Source of the DNA: Nectonema munidae
Taxonomy: Eukaryota > Nematomorpha > Nectonematoida > Nectonematidae
DNA: 64,000 nucleotides
NCBI GenBank assembly: GCA_030549495.1
Contig: JAUIRK010000897.1
Span: 269,001 to 333,000 of the forward strand
Direction of reading: 5' to 3'
Shown here: positions 35,126 through 47,399 of the stretch, piece after piece
Layout of the letters: each line of letters begins with the position of its first letter
Position numbering within the stretch: the stretch's first letter is position 1
Made by a program: the position numbers and the translations under genes
Notes under the pieces: model-generated
Databases searched by the model: none
What the model was told of the DNA's origin: nothing
Seen by the model: the letters and a program-made list of their open reading frames with translations, nothing else

Positions 35126-37555
35126 CACTGGTCAACAAATTTTTATTTTTTTTCTTTGGCAGACCATCTAGGAGTGTTTTCTGGGGTTTTGAAGGTCGCT
35201 GATTACGAATATAACATTGGTTTTGTCTGATTGGCTCTAGTTTAGAAGATACTGATAGCCTCAAATAAGCCTAAACTGCTAAAATTCTCCCTGAAATACT
35301 TCAATATAGAAGCAGTAAATAATAATATCAGAAAATACATAATAATTATTATGTATGTAGTGTTTTTAAAACAGTATTTAAGAATTTTCTTTTTAATTCT
35401 TTTCCTTTTTTATTCCAGAGTTGAAAATGAGTTCCAGAGAGAAAATGAGTTCTTCTAAAAGACGTTGTAGATATGAACCGGATGTCTTTTGTTACATCTG
35501 TGGACAGTATATGATGGCACAACAAAAGAGGAATATTACAGACTTTGTCAAGAGGGCGTACAAAGCATACTTCGATATGAAACTAGGTGACCAAGATAAG
35601 TCTTGGGCCCCACATATGGTGTGCAAAACCTGTGTAGAAAGTCTCCGCGGTTGGACCAATGGTAAGCTGAAGTTGAAGTTTGCTGTACCAATGGTGTGGA
35701 GAGAGCCCAAGAATCATTTTGATGACTGCTACTTCTGTATCAATGATATGACGGGGTTTAACAAGCACAAGAAAGCAAATTGGCAGTATCCGAGCCTGGA
35801 TTCTGCTATCCGTCCTGTTGCGCACTCTGAGGATCTACCTGTGCCTGTTTTCACCAGTCTGCCTGAAATCGATGAAACCGAAGAGATTCCAGCTGATCTT
35901 TCAATATCAAGTGGTGATAGCTGTAGTGACTATGAAGAACCCTCAAATGGCCCTCAGCTTTTCAATCAATCTGAACTTAATGACCTAGTGCGAGACCTTT
36001 GTTTGTCGAAGGAGCAGTCTGAAGTTCTTGCATCACGACTCCAAGAGAAAAACATTCTTGATTCTGGCACAAAAGTAACATACTATAGGACAAGGGAAGG
36101 CAGCTTGCTTCGTTTCTTTTCTAAAGAAGATGACCTGGTCTTTTGTAATGACGTTTCTGCACTTCTTAACTGCATGGGGATCTCGTCATATGACCCAGCA
36201 GATTGGCGTCTCTTTATAGATAGCTCGAAATCAAGTCTAAAAGTTGTACTTTTGCATAATGGCAATAAGTTTGCTCCTGTACCAATTGGCCATTCTACCA
36301 AGATGAAAGAAGAGTATGATGGTATCCAATTTGTTCTTGAAAAACTAAATTACAACACTCATAAATGGCTGATTTGTGTGGACTTGAAAATGGTGAATTT
36401 TCTGCTTGGTCAGCAAAGTGGGTACACAAAGTATCCCTGCTTTCTTTGTTTGTGGGATAGCAGAGCAAGAAACCAGCACTGGAGAAGGGAGAACTGGCCA
36501 GAACGAGAAAGTCTCGAAGTCGGCACAGCCAACGTCATCAATGAGCCTTTGGTACCCAGGGATAGAATCATCTTCCCTCCATTGCACATAAAACTAGGGC
36601 TCATGAAGCAGTTTGTTAAGGCGTTGAACAAAGATGGGGATTGCTTCAAGTACATATGCAGGCAATTTCCAGGTCTTTCCATCGAAAAAGCTAAAGGTGG
36701 CATCTTCGATGGACCTCAGATTCGAACGCTCATGAGGGATTCTGACTTCACTAATCATATGAACAGGGTTGAGTTAAATGCTTGGGTGTCCTTCACAGAT
36801 GTAGTGACAAACTTTTTGGGAAATCACAAAGCTGATAATTACAAGCAATTGGTCCGTAAGATGCTTACTGCATACGAAAAACTAGGGGCAAATGTGAGCA
36901 TTAAAGTTCATTTCTTGTTTAGCCACCTCGACAGATTTCCTGGTAATCTTGGTGATTACAGTGAGGAGCAAGGAGAGATTCCATCAAGACATCAAAACAA
37001 TGGAAGAGAGGTATCAAGGCAAATGGGATGAGCACATGATGGCAGACTACTGCTGGAACCTTTTGAGAGACTGTCCGAAAGTTGCTCACAAGCGAAAATC
37101 GTATAAACGTCAATTTCACTTTTGTGAATAAAATATTGTTTTGTGTGTTCATTGTAACTAAGAATCTAGTGTATAATAAATGCTTTGCATTAAAATTCAG
37201 TAAATTTTTAGCAAATTTTTTGTATATTCTCGAAATCTATGAAAAGTGTTCAGTTATTATAGGATAAATGAAATGATGTTATATCTAACTTAACTTGTTA
37301 GATTGAGATTTTACACTGTCTTTGTGGTTTTAGATTATCATAAAAATCAATATCTGACATTTTTGCACTATTTAGCCGTTTTTTGTACGTTTAGTTATGG
37401 TCGCGAATGGGTGATTTCAGACGAACGACCCCCCTGTGATATCTCCAAAACTAGAGCCAACTTGAAAAAACAAATGTCAGATTCGGATTCAGCGCCCTTG
37501 AAAACCCCAGAAACCAGTCTCACTTTGCCTGCCAAAAATATTGTGTTGACCAGTG
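35126..37555 (+). mobile_element. Chapaev-like (CMC) DNA transposon, nearly whole
   Basis: 2430 bp. The ends are CACTGGTCAACA on both sides, inside inverted repeats of about 125 bp (shared CTTTGGCAG/TTTTGGCAG, TTTCTGGGGTTTT, TTGGCTCTAGTTT). The ends are flanked by TAA on both sides (35123-35125 and 37556-37558), a 3-bp target duplication as known for Chapaev3-type elements. The transposase spans 35427-37131. The long inverted repeats differ from each other at perhaps a fifth of sites, so the copy is not brand new. Superfamily assignment rests on CACT ends, TAA duplication and recollection of similar repeated proteins in arthropods, and is less sure than the element boundaries. Confidence 0.82.
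35427..37131 (+). pseudogene. Chapaev-like transposase, one frame break
   Basis: From ATG 35427 the frame runs to 37031 (534 residues). The tail continues in the +1 frame to 37131, joined around 36968 where GGAGAGATTCC seems to lack two bases of a GA run (expected reading EERFHQDI after SEEQG). Visible parts: an N-terminal zinc-like region with FCYICGQYM, CKTCVESLRGW and CYFCINDMTGF pairs, a HSEDLPVPVF linker, an acidic stretch, FNQSELNDLVRDL, a core with FVLEKLNYNTHKWLICVDLK and YTKYPCFLCLWDSRA, PPLHIKLGLMKQFVKAL and the terminal RFHQDIKTMEERYQGKW and MADYCWNLLRD. Proteins of this pattern are repeated many times in spider, tick and insect genomes. A TTTTTATTCCAG before the ATG could be a splice acceptor, so a 5' intron is possible. 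Confidence 0.8.
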
Positions 37556-38640
37556 TAATTTTTACATTTATAGAAAGTTTTTCAGGAGGGCGCTTTGAAT
37601 AACATAATAGAATGCAATGAAATAATCCACCGTGAAATTTATATTCAACCACCAGCTAATGCAGTGAGTGTTGTCTCTGACGAAGATCATGGAAAGGAGA
37701 AGGATACAGATATCAACCATTTATGTGGTAATGAACTGAGTGCATAAGCTAAGTTAGTTATTGCAGAAAGCGTGCATCAAGAAGTCAGAGTTTCAAGAAA
37801 GAAGAAAAGAAAGTTGTGTTGTGAAAGAAAATAGAGGGATAGGATGTCTGAAAGTAAATTAAATAGAAAGTTTGAATTTTCCATAGTAATCCAAGGAATA
37901 TTATTGATGTTATTTTATTTATTTTTCACAAAAAAAATTACTTCGAAAGATAGTTGATTATACTAATTTGTATGCAAGTCAGAAAAACTAAGATTTAAAA
38001 CTCATTGTTTTTATAGCAATTGTTATTCTAATGAGATACCGTAGACTTCCGCAATGGAGACTTTATTAGAACAGGTCAGAAGGCTGAAATGTAAAAAATA
38101 GTTTCTGATTCCAAGCGTCGAGATAGATTTGTTGAGATAGAGAAGCATCTTCATTTTTCAGACAAAAATATCTTAAATCCTAATGACAAATTCACAAAAA
38201 TAAGAACTCTAATTTCATATCTAAATAAAATCTTTATCAGAAATCACCCATATTCTGAAGTCCACAGCATTGATGAAAGTATTGTTGCCAATTATAGCCA
38301 TCACTTTTTGAAACAATTCATGAAAGGTAAGCCTCAAAGATTTGGTTATAAGCAATAAAGTGATTGCATATATACTGGATATGCGGTCAATTTTGATTTT
38401 TACCACAGATAAAACAACATTTTCTGAAGAAATTTCTTCGAGTTCAATTGGAGAAAGAGTCTGCTGAAATTTGCCCAAAAATAAGATTACTTAAACTACT
38501 TATTTTTCAAGTTTAAACCTTTTTTAAGAAATGACAAAAAAACACAAGTACTTTCAGAAGAAATAGAATTACTGAAATCTCTTTTTTTTATCGGAAAAAA
38601 ATGTCAAAGAAAAATATAAGTTATTTTGAAGAAACACATG
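37556..38640 (+). pseudogene. piggyBac-type transposase remnant
   Basis: Acidic N-terminal part (SVVSDEDHGKEKDTDINHL, about 37665-37725) and then, from about 38110, RRDRFVEIEKHLHFSDKNIL, FTKIRTLISYLNKIF, VHSIDESIVANYSHH and LKQFMKGKPQRFGYK. This is the start of a DDE_Tnp_1_7 domain including the first catalytic D (SIDES). Downstream the frame is lost in stops. The Chapaev-like element ends directly at its left edge, so it probably inserted in or next to this older element. Confidence 0.72.
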
Positions 38641-40812
38641 GTTTTTCAATGTGTGATTGACAACACAAGAGAGCAGCTTTTGCGGCATCGCCCCTTGTGG
38701 CGATTTTAAATATATTTTGGGCAATTGATCAATAGGGGGCTCTGGGCATTTGTAGCTCTAAAATATTTTATATCGCTTCCAGTGAAAAATCATACTGAAA
38801 TTTGACTCGTTTTAAATAACCAATATTTTAGTTCCTAACCCAGGCAATCTTTTGGTTTCCAAGAATTTTCACATTGAGTCGTATTTATAAATTTTTTGAG
38901 CACTTGTCAACTATTATGCAAATTAAGGGAATAGTCAAAATCAGCGCTCGAGAGGAGAATCTGTAAATATAAGAGATTAAACAAGGATTCTACAGTGAAG
39001 TTCATATAATGAAACTTTCTTGGTACGAACTTGAATGCAGTTCCTCTTAAACATTGCCATAACGCAGTTTGACTTTATAAAAAATATTTTCTCAGCAAAT
39101 GGTAAAAATTTAACTAGAAAAACACGATACTGAGTGTGAAATGATTAACCAATAAAAAATCGATCAAGTAAAAAGACAATCCCTCTGGGTTTGGACTAGT
39201 AAAGACAATCAATCCCTCTGAAAAGCAATCAAGTTGATAAAGAAATACTACGCAAATGAAAATAACTAAAAAGAATAGAAATTCGTTGAACGCGTGTCAA
39301 CTATTATGCAAAACTGAGGAATAAAATTTGAATTGGAAGGAATGCTAAACTCGCCAAAGTGCAATCAAATAATACACGCTAAAATACGTGTATACAGAGA
39401 GATTATACTGCTGGTCATTATGCACGAATCAACCTTCAAATTTCTAGGTAGGTAAAAAAATCTAGCCTAAATGTTAAAAGCTCAATAACCACCACTGATA
39501 GTTGCATTTGACTAAGACAGAAACTATTTAGTATTTTCATCACTACTTCAGGGCATACAGTGGTATTTGTTTAAATTGAATACTCACATTTAAAACTACA
39601 TAAAATTTATGCGTTGGTTTTAAAAATTAGTCTTAAAGAAAAATCCTTATTGAGTAAAAAGTTCTTAACTATAGCATTGTTTATACTTACATATATCGTA
39701 AAAGTAATGCGTTGACTTTTGACACTCATGACATGCCACACACAAAATAGTGTACATATTATACACATTATATAATACAAATGATGAATGTCATCTATTC
39801 ATCGAGGCTTCCTTTATTGTAAATGACATTATTTTGATATATACCATTTTTAGTTATATTGTGTCTTTTTGCAATTGTTTCCTTCAAGTTTTTTTTTTAA
39901 ATATAATTTTTCATTTGTTATATTTATATCACTTTGACATGTACTGCTTTTAATTTTTTAATATTTTAACTACAAGATGAATTTTTTTTATTTTTTGCAG
40001 AAATTTGGCATCTAAATCATTCAATTTTTAATTATTTCGCAAATAAATCTTATTTTCCCTGATTAACTTTTTCTTATAAAAAATTTGTTCATATTATTTT
40101 GAAATTTACATGTTTTTACAAAAGAAAATTAAAAAATAAATGTATTTATAATAAAAATGGTAAAATTTTGTCAATGAATAGCTATTCCCATTAAGTCCTC
40201 TTGAATACTTCGTAAAACATGAGAAATGAAATTTTGACGGTCTTCTATGCTAATTGTAAAAGTTGTTTCTTTGATTGTGTATTGAAAAGTTCTTGCTTGG
40301 CGTTGACCTTAATAAAAAAATATAAATTACGTCCACAAAAATTGACAAAATCTTGCTTAATTTTTGCTTTGCATAGTTTTTTATTCCAATTTTACTTCAT
40401 ATCAAAGTAATTCTATATTATTAAAAAAAAATTCTGATAAATGCGGCAGTTGAAGCCTCCAGCAAATTTTTTAAAAATGAAAATGGCAAACTTTTTTTTT
40501 ACCAAAATAAAAAATCAAGTTTCTTAAACAAAGTGGTAAATCAAAAATGATAAATTCAAATTTTTGCGAATATTTTTCTCCTCAACCTGATATGGGGTTT
40601 GGAAAACTTTTTACCTGAATTACCAGACTCATAAGATTTGTTATCTATGAAAATTCATTGTGAATGGCTGATTAGAGAATATGGTAAAGTGGAACAAAAA
40701 ACAAAGAAGTTGTAAATCTTAAGATGGATATAACTTTCCTTTATAGAAGAAGAGAAATTATTTAAGATGAAAAACCTCTTTCGGATATATTAAAAGAATA
40801 TTTCTCCTCCTT
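38641..40812. other. Intergenic with short repeats, no gene
   Basis: TGTCAACTATTATGCAAA occurs at 38905 and 39296, and CAGTGAAGTTCATATAATGA at about 38993 looks like a Tigger-type end. These are probably ends of old DNA elements. Short frames at 39750 and 40219 have no coding character. Confidence 0.35.
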
Positions 40813-42600
40813 TTAATTTCCCATATTCAAAAGTTGTTCAAAGTATTCTGCCCACCTATTCTTAATTGTCTCTGCATCAAAGATCATATTACCTTTTTTA
40901 TCCTTGACAATATTTACATTGCCCAGCTCTTCTCTTTTTTTCTGTCTTGCTTTGGCAATTCTGTATATTTGGTTCTCTCCTTCTTTTGTCTTTAAATCAT
41001 CATAAAGTTTTTGAGTCCCTTGATTCCTCGCAATCGCAATACATCTTTTAGCTTCCTTCTTCTTCGTTTCGTACAATTCCTTGTCTACTTTAATGTTGTT
41101 TTTTGCCACTTCTTAAAAGCTATTTTTTTCTCTTTTAACACGCTTTTCACACTCTCGTTCCACCACCATGTTTCTTTTTGCCTCATCCCTCTAGACTTGT
41201 TGCGTCCTAAAACTCTTTTAATTGTCGATATCAAGTTCCTCTTTATTTTTCTCCACATTTCCTCTACATCATCACTCTTTTCCCATTGTAGATCTTTTTT
41301 ATAGCTTTTTCAAACTCATATCTTGTTTCACTTTCTTTCAATTTCCAATTCTTTAATTTTTCATTCTTTTGAATATTTTGCTTATATCTTTTATTTTTAT
41401 ACCAGTCAAGCACAACCAATTTATGTTGGCTGACTATATCACTTCCAGGAATAGCTTTGCAATCTTTTAAATTTTTTGCGTCTTTTTGTAAATAGTATTA
41501 AAATAAAGTCTATTTGACTTGTCTTACCACCACTTTCGTAGGTAATCAGGTGTCCCAGCTTTTTTCTATATTTTGTATTACAAATTGTTAATTAATTTCT
41601 TTCTGCCATTTGTAAAATTCTTTCACCGTCTTCATTTCTTTTTCCATACCCATGCCCTCCGTGTCTATTATTGAAGCCGTCACAATGCTCTCCCAAGTGT
41701 CCGTTTAGATCACCTCTGATTATCAACGTTTGATTTTCTTTGACTTCATCAATCATTTCTTCCAACTTAGATATGAACTTTTCTTTTTCTTCTTCTTTGC
41801 ATCCCTTCTGTGGTGCGTATGCGGATATAACGGTTACCAGCTTTTCATCTCCCACCAACTTGAATCGAATTAAACGATCACCGTCTCTTTTCACTTCCGT
41901 TACCTTATTCTTTAACTTAGGTGAGATTATAATTCCTACTCCATTCTTTTTGTTTGTATTTCCACTATAGAATATTTTATACCCTTCTGCGATTTCCTTT
42001 GCAGCATCCCCTCCCTATCTTGTTTCCTGCACACACATCACTTCAATACTTCTCTTCTTCATTTCTTGTATCAATTCCAAACTTTTACCCGTCATCGATC
42101 CTACATTTCAAGTAGCAAACCTCCAATCTTTTTCTCTTTTACAAGTTTTTCCAACATTCTTTTTGACGTAGGCAGTTGGACACGCCCACGGAGTACTTTG
42201 AGCTGTACTCCGCTCTTTGTTTGTGCGGATCATTACATTTGTTAAATAGAGCAGAGTTTTCTGACCGGATGCCCTTCCTGACGCCAACCATTTTGTTTTC
42301 AGGATTGGAAACCTTTAGCCTTTGCACTTAATAGTACTATACCCACAAAGCAGTGGTAATTTGAGATCAGAGTTATTTTCTCCTAGAGCAACTGCTTTCC
42401 AAAGCTATCGAGCTTGTTCTACCCGGAGCTGTAGGTTTAAGCGTCTGTAATTCGCTTTCGCCTCCAGATCTTTTAGTTTTAAACAACCCCGCCACGTGAA
42501 GGCAGATCTGAAGACTTGCTGTTCAGAGGCTGTAAGAAACGCATGTGCCCTATGAGGTATTTTATAGGAGAATGAGAGCTCAACTTCATTTCTCACCTTG
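40813..42600 (-). mobile_element. RTE-clade LINE, 5' part only
   Basis: On the minus strand, from a 5' leader (GGTTGGCGTCAGGAAGGGCA, complement of about 42263-42291, a leader piece widely shared by RTE elements) through an APE endonuclease (about 42115-41592) to the linker before the reverse transcriptase (WAEYFEQLLNMGN, ending at 40813). Endonuclease motifs are NVGSMTGKSLELIQE, VMCVQETR, GVGIIISPKLK, VTVISAYAPQ and the catalytic RGDLNGHLG. The linker has ETWWWNESVKSVLKEKK. At least two in-frame stops lie in the N-terminal part (W to stop before NVGSM; stop after QETR) and frames change at about 41590 and 41100. The reverse transcriptase and the 3' end are absent. Confidence 0.85.
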
Positions 42601-43288
42601 GGCTAAACAGCATCGGGATCTTACATGATATATTGAAATCCCATAAATATCCTTAGATTTACTACTTTTCATTTTATCAATATACATACTTTATCACTTT
42701 ACTTTCAAATATTTATATTTTTTAATCTCTGTTTATATACATATAGGATACCCTGTTTAACTATTTGTCAGAAGAAGAAGAAGAAGAATTTATTGTATTA
42801 CAAAATTATTCAACAAAAAAATGGCAAGTAAACAAACTTTAAATAACATATTCTTGGATGGCTTGTAGTGAGCAAAATTGTAAAAAAGATTTCTTAAAAT
42901 CACTTTGAGTATCCATAATCTTGCGAAAGCTTGTTGTAGGGCGTACTATCAAGATAGGGTGTTTATTTGTGTAAGAAGATCATCACTTAAAATTTGTTGT
43001 CAATTTTATTATTGTTGATATATAGATGTCATTTGTATATATATATATATGCAAATATATATATAACATATATATATATATAATATAACAAGATTTAACA
43101 TTTGTAATACAAGTATCAGTATTATGTAGACAACAAGACAAATTAAATTCAAAAAAGTAGAAATAGCATAACATATAATAGAATTGAGCACGCATCCACA
43201 TTATTATAATTAATTACATTGAATTTATAAGGAGATAGAAAAGGTCCCAAAGAACCGCTGATATAAAGATTCAGATATCAGATTCATC
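42601..43288. repeat. Simple repeats: (GAA)n-type and (TA)n
   Basis: AGAAGAAGAAGAAGAAG at 42772-42788 and AT-dinucleotide runs at 43037-43084. A similar GAAGAAGAAGAA run is at 43845-43855, followed by ATTTTATTAG in place of ATTTATTG, possibly tails of the same interspersed repeat. Confidence 0.55.
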
Positions 43289-43642
43289 CAGTACCAGCGC
43301 TAAAAAAATTATTTGGGGGGGGGGGGGGGGGGTGTGAAGGGGCAATAAAAATTTACATTATGGAAAAAATTTATTGTCTTATCAGAAGAGGGCGCTAAAA
43401 GTACTATATAAATTACAAAAACAAACTGTTATAAAGGCAGCTAATCATTTTCAAAAATTTTGTTTCCAATATATGGCATAAATTTTCTAAAAGTTACTTG
43501 CACAGCTATATGTTTTTATAATTTTTTCTTAAATTAAGACACTTTTAGGAAGTTGAAAATTTTTAAGGGCCAAAAAATAAAACTGGGGGGGGGGGCGGGA
43601 GGACACACTTGCCCCGAAAATATATGAGTAGCGCGGACTCTG
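43289..43642. mobile_element. hAT-type MITE with perfect 8-bp duplication
   Basis: 354 bp. Flanked on both sides by GATTCATC (43281-43288 and 43643-43650). Inverted ends are CAGTACCAGCGCTA and CAGAGTCCGCGCTA. Subterminal G-runs lie at 43315-43332 and 43586-43595. No coding frame. Confidence 0.85.
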
Positions 43643-44951
43643 GATTCATCAACTTAAATTTCATGAGTTTATATATCAAATCGTTTACTTATAATGAAGA
43701 CCCATTTTTCATCAAAATCACTTTCAACCAAAATAAATAAATTTTAGTTTTAGTTTTAAAGAAAAAATTATCCTCTTCTCTTACTAACTTTTTTTTGTCG
43801 GTATCGCATCCAAGGGAAGAATAAACTTCGATAGCTGAAGTAGAAGAAGAAGAATTTTATTAGCTAATCATATGATAGGGCAAGTAATTCATGGACTTAC
43901 TTATAGTTATATAAAGTAAAAATCATTAACTATTTAATATTAATTAAAACTATTAAATATTAAAATTTTTTTTTGATAAACTTTAGTTTTTAACATTATA
44001 TTATATAGTACTATATCAAATGCAAAAAAGACATTCAGGAGTGCATTTGATATTTCTGCTTTTTTATACGTAGATCATAAAATCCCTCTACTGAAGAAAG
44101 TAAAATGTTTATAAATTAGGCAAAAAATAAAAGTTTTTTTCAAAACCTTTTCATAACAAACAATTCCATTCAATTGTTTTTTCAGGGACAAGTGAAGTTA
44201 GGTTTTTTTGATTATTATAAACATGTAACTCTTCTTAATTGTAAAAATAATTAACTATATTTTATAATAATTCACGTTTTTGTAATATCAAAACCTATCA
44301 TGTGCTTTATATAAACAAAAAATTTCTGAAGGGTAGGCGTTCATCTTGCACCCCACTGTTTTATTTATCGAATTATATGAGCTTTTTCCTATAGTAAGTT
44401 TGTTATTAATAACATTAAACTAAATTTAAAATTCGTTTTAGTAATTAATATATTTTTTGTAGGTGAATATATTTTAAATGGTAAGTCTTTTTTGGCTATC
44501 CTGTTTCTAAAAACCATCGCATTTTCAGAATTTTGACACATGCCCCTATAATAAAACCCTAAAATGGCCTATATGCTTTTTAATCCATAAATGTGTGTAA
44601 ATCATTTTAAGGTTTAACATTTTGAAATTAAAATTCACTAAGTTGAATATAGAGGTTTATTTGAGAAAATGTATCTCATCAGCAAAGGATTTCTATTTGC
44701 GATGTCATTTTTGATAGCAAATGATGAAGATAGTGTGATGATGGGTTGGTCTCGTTATATGCTTCACATTTGCAGTGTGATGAGGATTTATCTTCTATCT
44801 CATGCCTCACAATAGTAAACGAAGCAATTACTAAGATTTTCCTTGGAACAAAAAGGCGTATTTAATTTTTTTCGAAAAAATTTCTAATACATCTCCCCTA
44901 TTTTTATATTCTTTCTGTTCCAAACCAAACGTTTATCGAGGCAGATTGGTC
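43643..44951. other. Intergenic, nothing recognised
   Basis: AT-rich; no coding frame or matched repeat apart from the GAA run noted at 43845. Confidence 0.4.
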
Positions 44952-44955
44952 TTAA

Positions 44956-46967
44956 CCCTATTAGTGCTGGGTGGTGTAAAACGGTTACTTCATTAAAAAA
45001 ATTGTACAAAATTGGCTATTATTTTGTGACCTTTCCTAAAATTGTTAGCTGGATCTTTTGGTACCATTTTCATGGTAGTTGAATGACTCTCTTATATCAA
45101 AAACTGTCAATCAAAATCAAAAATGAACATTTCCAACATAATTTTGGCATTATCTGTAGTTAGCCTTATAACCTAGGGTTTATATTAGATACTCCATTGA
45201 AAATTTATAATTACTATACAGTTTTGAACGCATAGCACTTTATATTATTTAATTTTTCCAATAATTATGGCTGCTTTTTTGAAAATGTCAATCAAAATTT
45301 TCAATGATGTAATAAAATATTCCTTCCAATTTTACATAAAATATATGTTTTATACTAAATCAACCACTCTTGTCTCATTTATGGACTCTGTTTTCGCTTT
45401 TAAGGTTTGAAAATATCTCCAAGTGTCAATCGAATATGCGGTTTACGCCTAAAAACTGACTCTAAAAATATTATCTCAAATTTTATATGAAATATATGTT
45501 TTTATACCAAATCAGCCATTCTAGTTTCATTTATGGACTTAGTTTTCCCATTTAGAGGTTTTAAAATATCTTCAGATGTCAATCATATGTGTGGGCTACG
45601 TCTAGTGTCTATACTACAGAAATATTTTTGAACTTTAAATGAAATATCTGATTTTATACAAAATTGACGATTTTGGTTTCATTTTTGTATTCAGTTTTTG
45701 CTTTTAGGGTTTGAAAATATTTGAAAGTTTCAATCAAATTTGCGGTTTACCTCTAAAAACTATCTGCAAAAATATTTTTAAAATTTTAAATAAAATATGT
45801 TTTTTTTACCAAATCGTCTATTCTTATTTTATTTATGTGCTCCATTTTGGCTAATAAAAATATCTAAACGTGTCAATTGAATTGGTAAGTCTGAAAATCA
45901 CTTTTTTTCAAAAGAATTATATCGTAAATTTTTTTAGAAAATCGTTATATAGTAAAAATACATTTTTTTTCTACCATGTTTTAATGAACCAGGAAGTGGT
46001 GTAATGTTCTAATATTGGGTGCTTCAAAAAATTTTGACCCTGGAAAAGAAGTTCCCCTTTTACAAATGGAAAATGTTTAAATCTATAGCTTATCATCTAG
46101 GATTAGAATGATCATTTAACTAAGATGGGTAGGAAATCTGAAATAGGTCAGAGTTATCAAAAATTACACAGATGCCAATGTGTGAGAATTAAGTCACTAA
46201 AGATATTTTTAATTTAAATTGAATTTGTCTATCTTTTTCCTTTTGCGTGAGAGAATCTTTTAGATGAAGAAGGTGGACAACTTTTTGTTATTGAACAATG
46301 AACATCACGAATGATTACCTTTGAACTGGGATTCGTTTTTAAATATTCAGACTGAATATCTCTTCATATCAACTTATAATAAAATAAACAATACTGATAA
46401 AAAAAAAGCCTAAGATCATTAAGAAGATTCTTTAAATAATTTACTGATAAATTAAATATTTTGAGTGAATTAAACACCAAAAGTTCGTTTATTAAATAAA
46501 TTAAGAAAAAAATAACAGAGTAATACTGCAATTATAATTTATTTTGAATTTTATAACCACTAAGCTGGGCATACTTGAAAATGGTAATATGTGTAAAAAA
46601 CTTTTTATAAGTATTTCAATAAAAATTTTAATTTTAAAATGAGCTGTCATTATATCAATTAATTTTTTGGCAGGTTTGATTAATTTTCATAAAAAATGAA
46701 CATCACCACTAAATATACATATTTGAAAATGGGTATATAAGTATAAAAAACTTTTTATAAGAAAAATTTTTATGTCTAGAAAAAAAATACGAGGACAATA
46801 CAAATTTCAGAAGATTTATTAATTTAATTATCAAATTAGTATAAAAAGTCATATAAATATAGATTATAAATTGGTATAAATAGTCATAGATCTTGAGCTA
46901 CAAACCCCCCCCCCCCCCCTTACCCCGCAGCACTTGAGCGAACAAATTTAGCCCATCACTAATAGGG
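44956..46967. mobile_element. Non-autonomous TTAA (piggyBac-like) element with internal tandem array
   Basis: 2012 bp, flanked by TTAA on both sides (44952-44955 and 46968-46971). Inverted ends are CCCTATTAGTGCTGGG and CCCTATTAGTGATGGG. It encodes nothing. Its left half is a tandem array of units of about 150 bp and its right part carries another repeat. A C-run is at 46903-46918 beside the right end. A relative is at 30459. Confidence 0.85.
45060..45900. repeat. Tandem array, unit about 150 bp
   Basis: The landmark ATTTATGGACTnnGTTTT recurs at 45381, 45533, 45685 and 45835 (steps 152, 152 and 150). GTCAATCnAAT recurs at about 45106, 45288, 45424, 45578, 45728 and 45875. Units are diverged. 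Confidence 0.8.
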
Positions 46968-46971
46968 TTAA

Positions 46972-47399
46972 AGGGAAGACTTTTAGCGTGCTTTGTAACC
47001 AATGACACGGCTGGTTAAAAATTGAGGGTTTTTTGAGTGTTTTTTATTTTCTTGCGCTTAGCGTTTTCAGTATTGGCGGATAGGCCTCCCAAAACGCCAT
47101 TTTAACGTTTTGCATGGCAATTGTTGATAAGACAATGAACTTTTTTTGTTTCGTTATAATGAAATTTCGAAATGCTGAAAGGAATTATATCATTGAATTA
47201 TATAGGAAAATCTTTTGTTTTAGGTATTAAGAATCAAATTGACCAACAAAATTGGATCTTTTTTGTTTTCAACTTTTAAAAATTATTTTTTTTTAAATTT
47301 ACAAATGGATATACTATCATGATCTTTCTCGTTGATTCTTCCATATTCAATATGTATCTATAATATTTCGCAGCTATTTTATTGAATTCGGTAATTCTA
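46972..47399. other. Intergenic, nothing recognised
   Basis: AT-rich with no coding frame. Confidence 0.4.

Noticed and set aside
43009-43201. Tyr/Ile-rich frames on the minus strand
   Set aside because: Produced by a (TA)n microsatellite.
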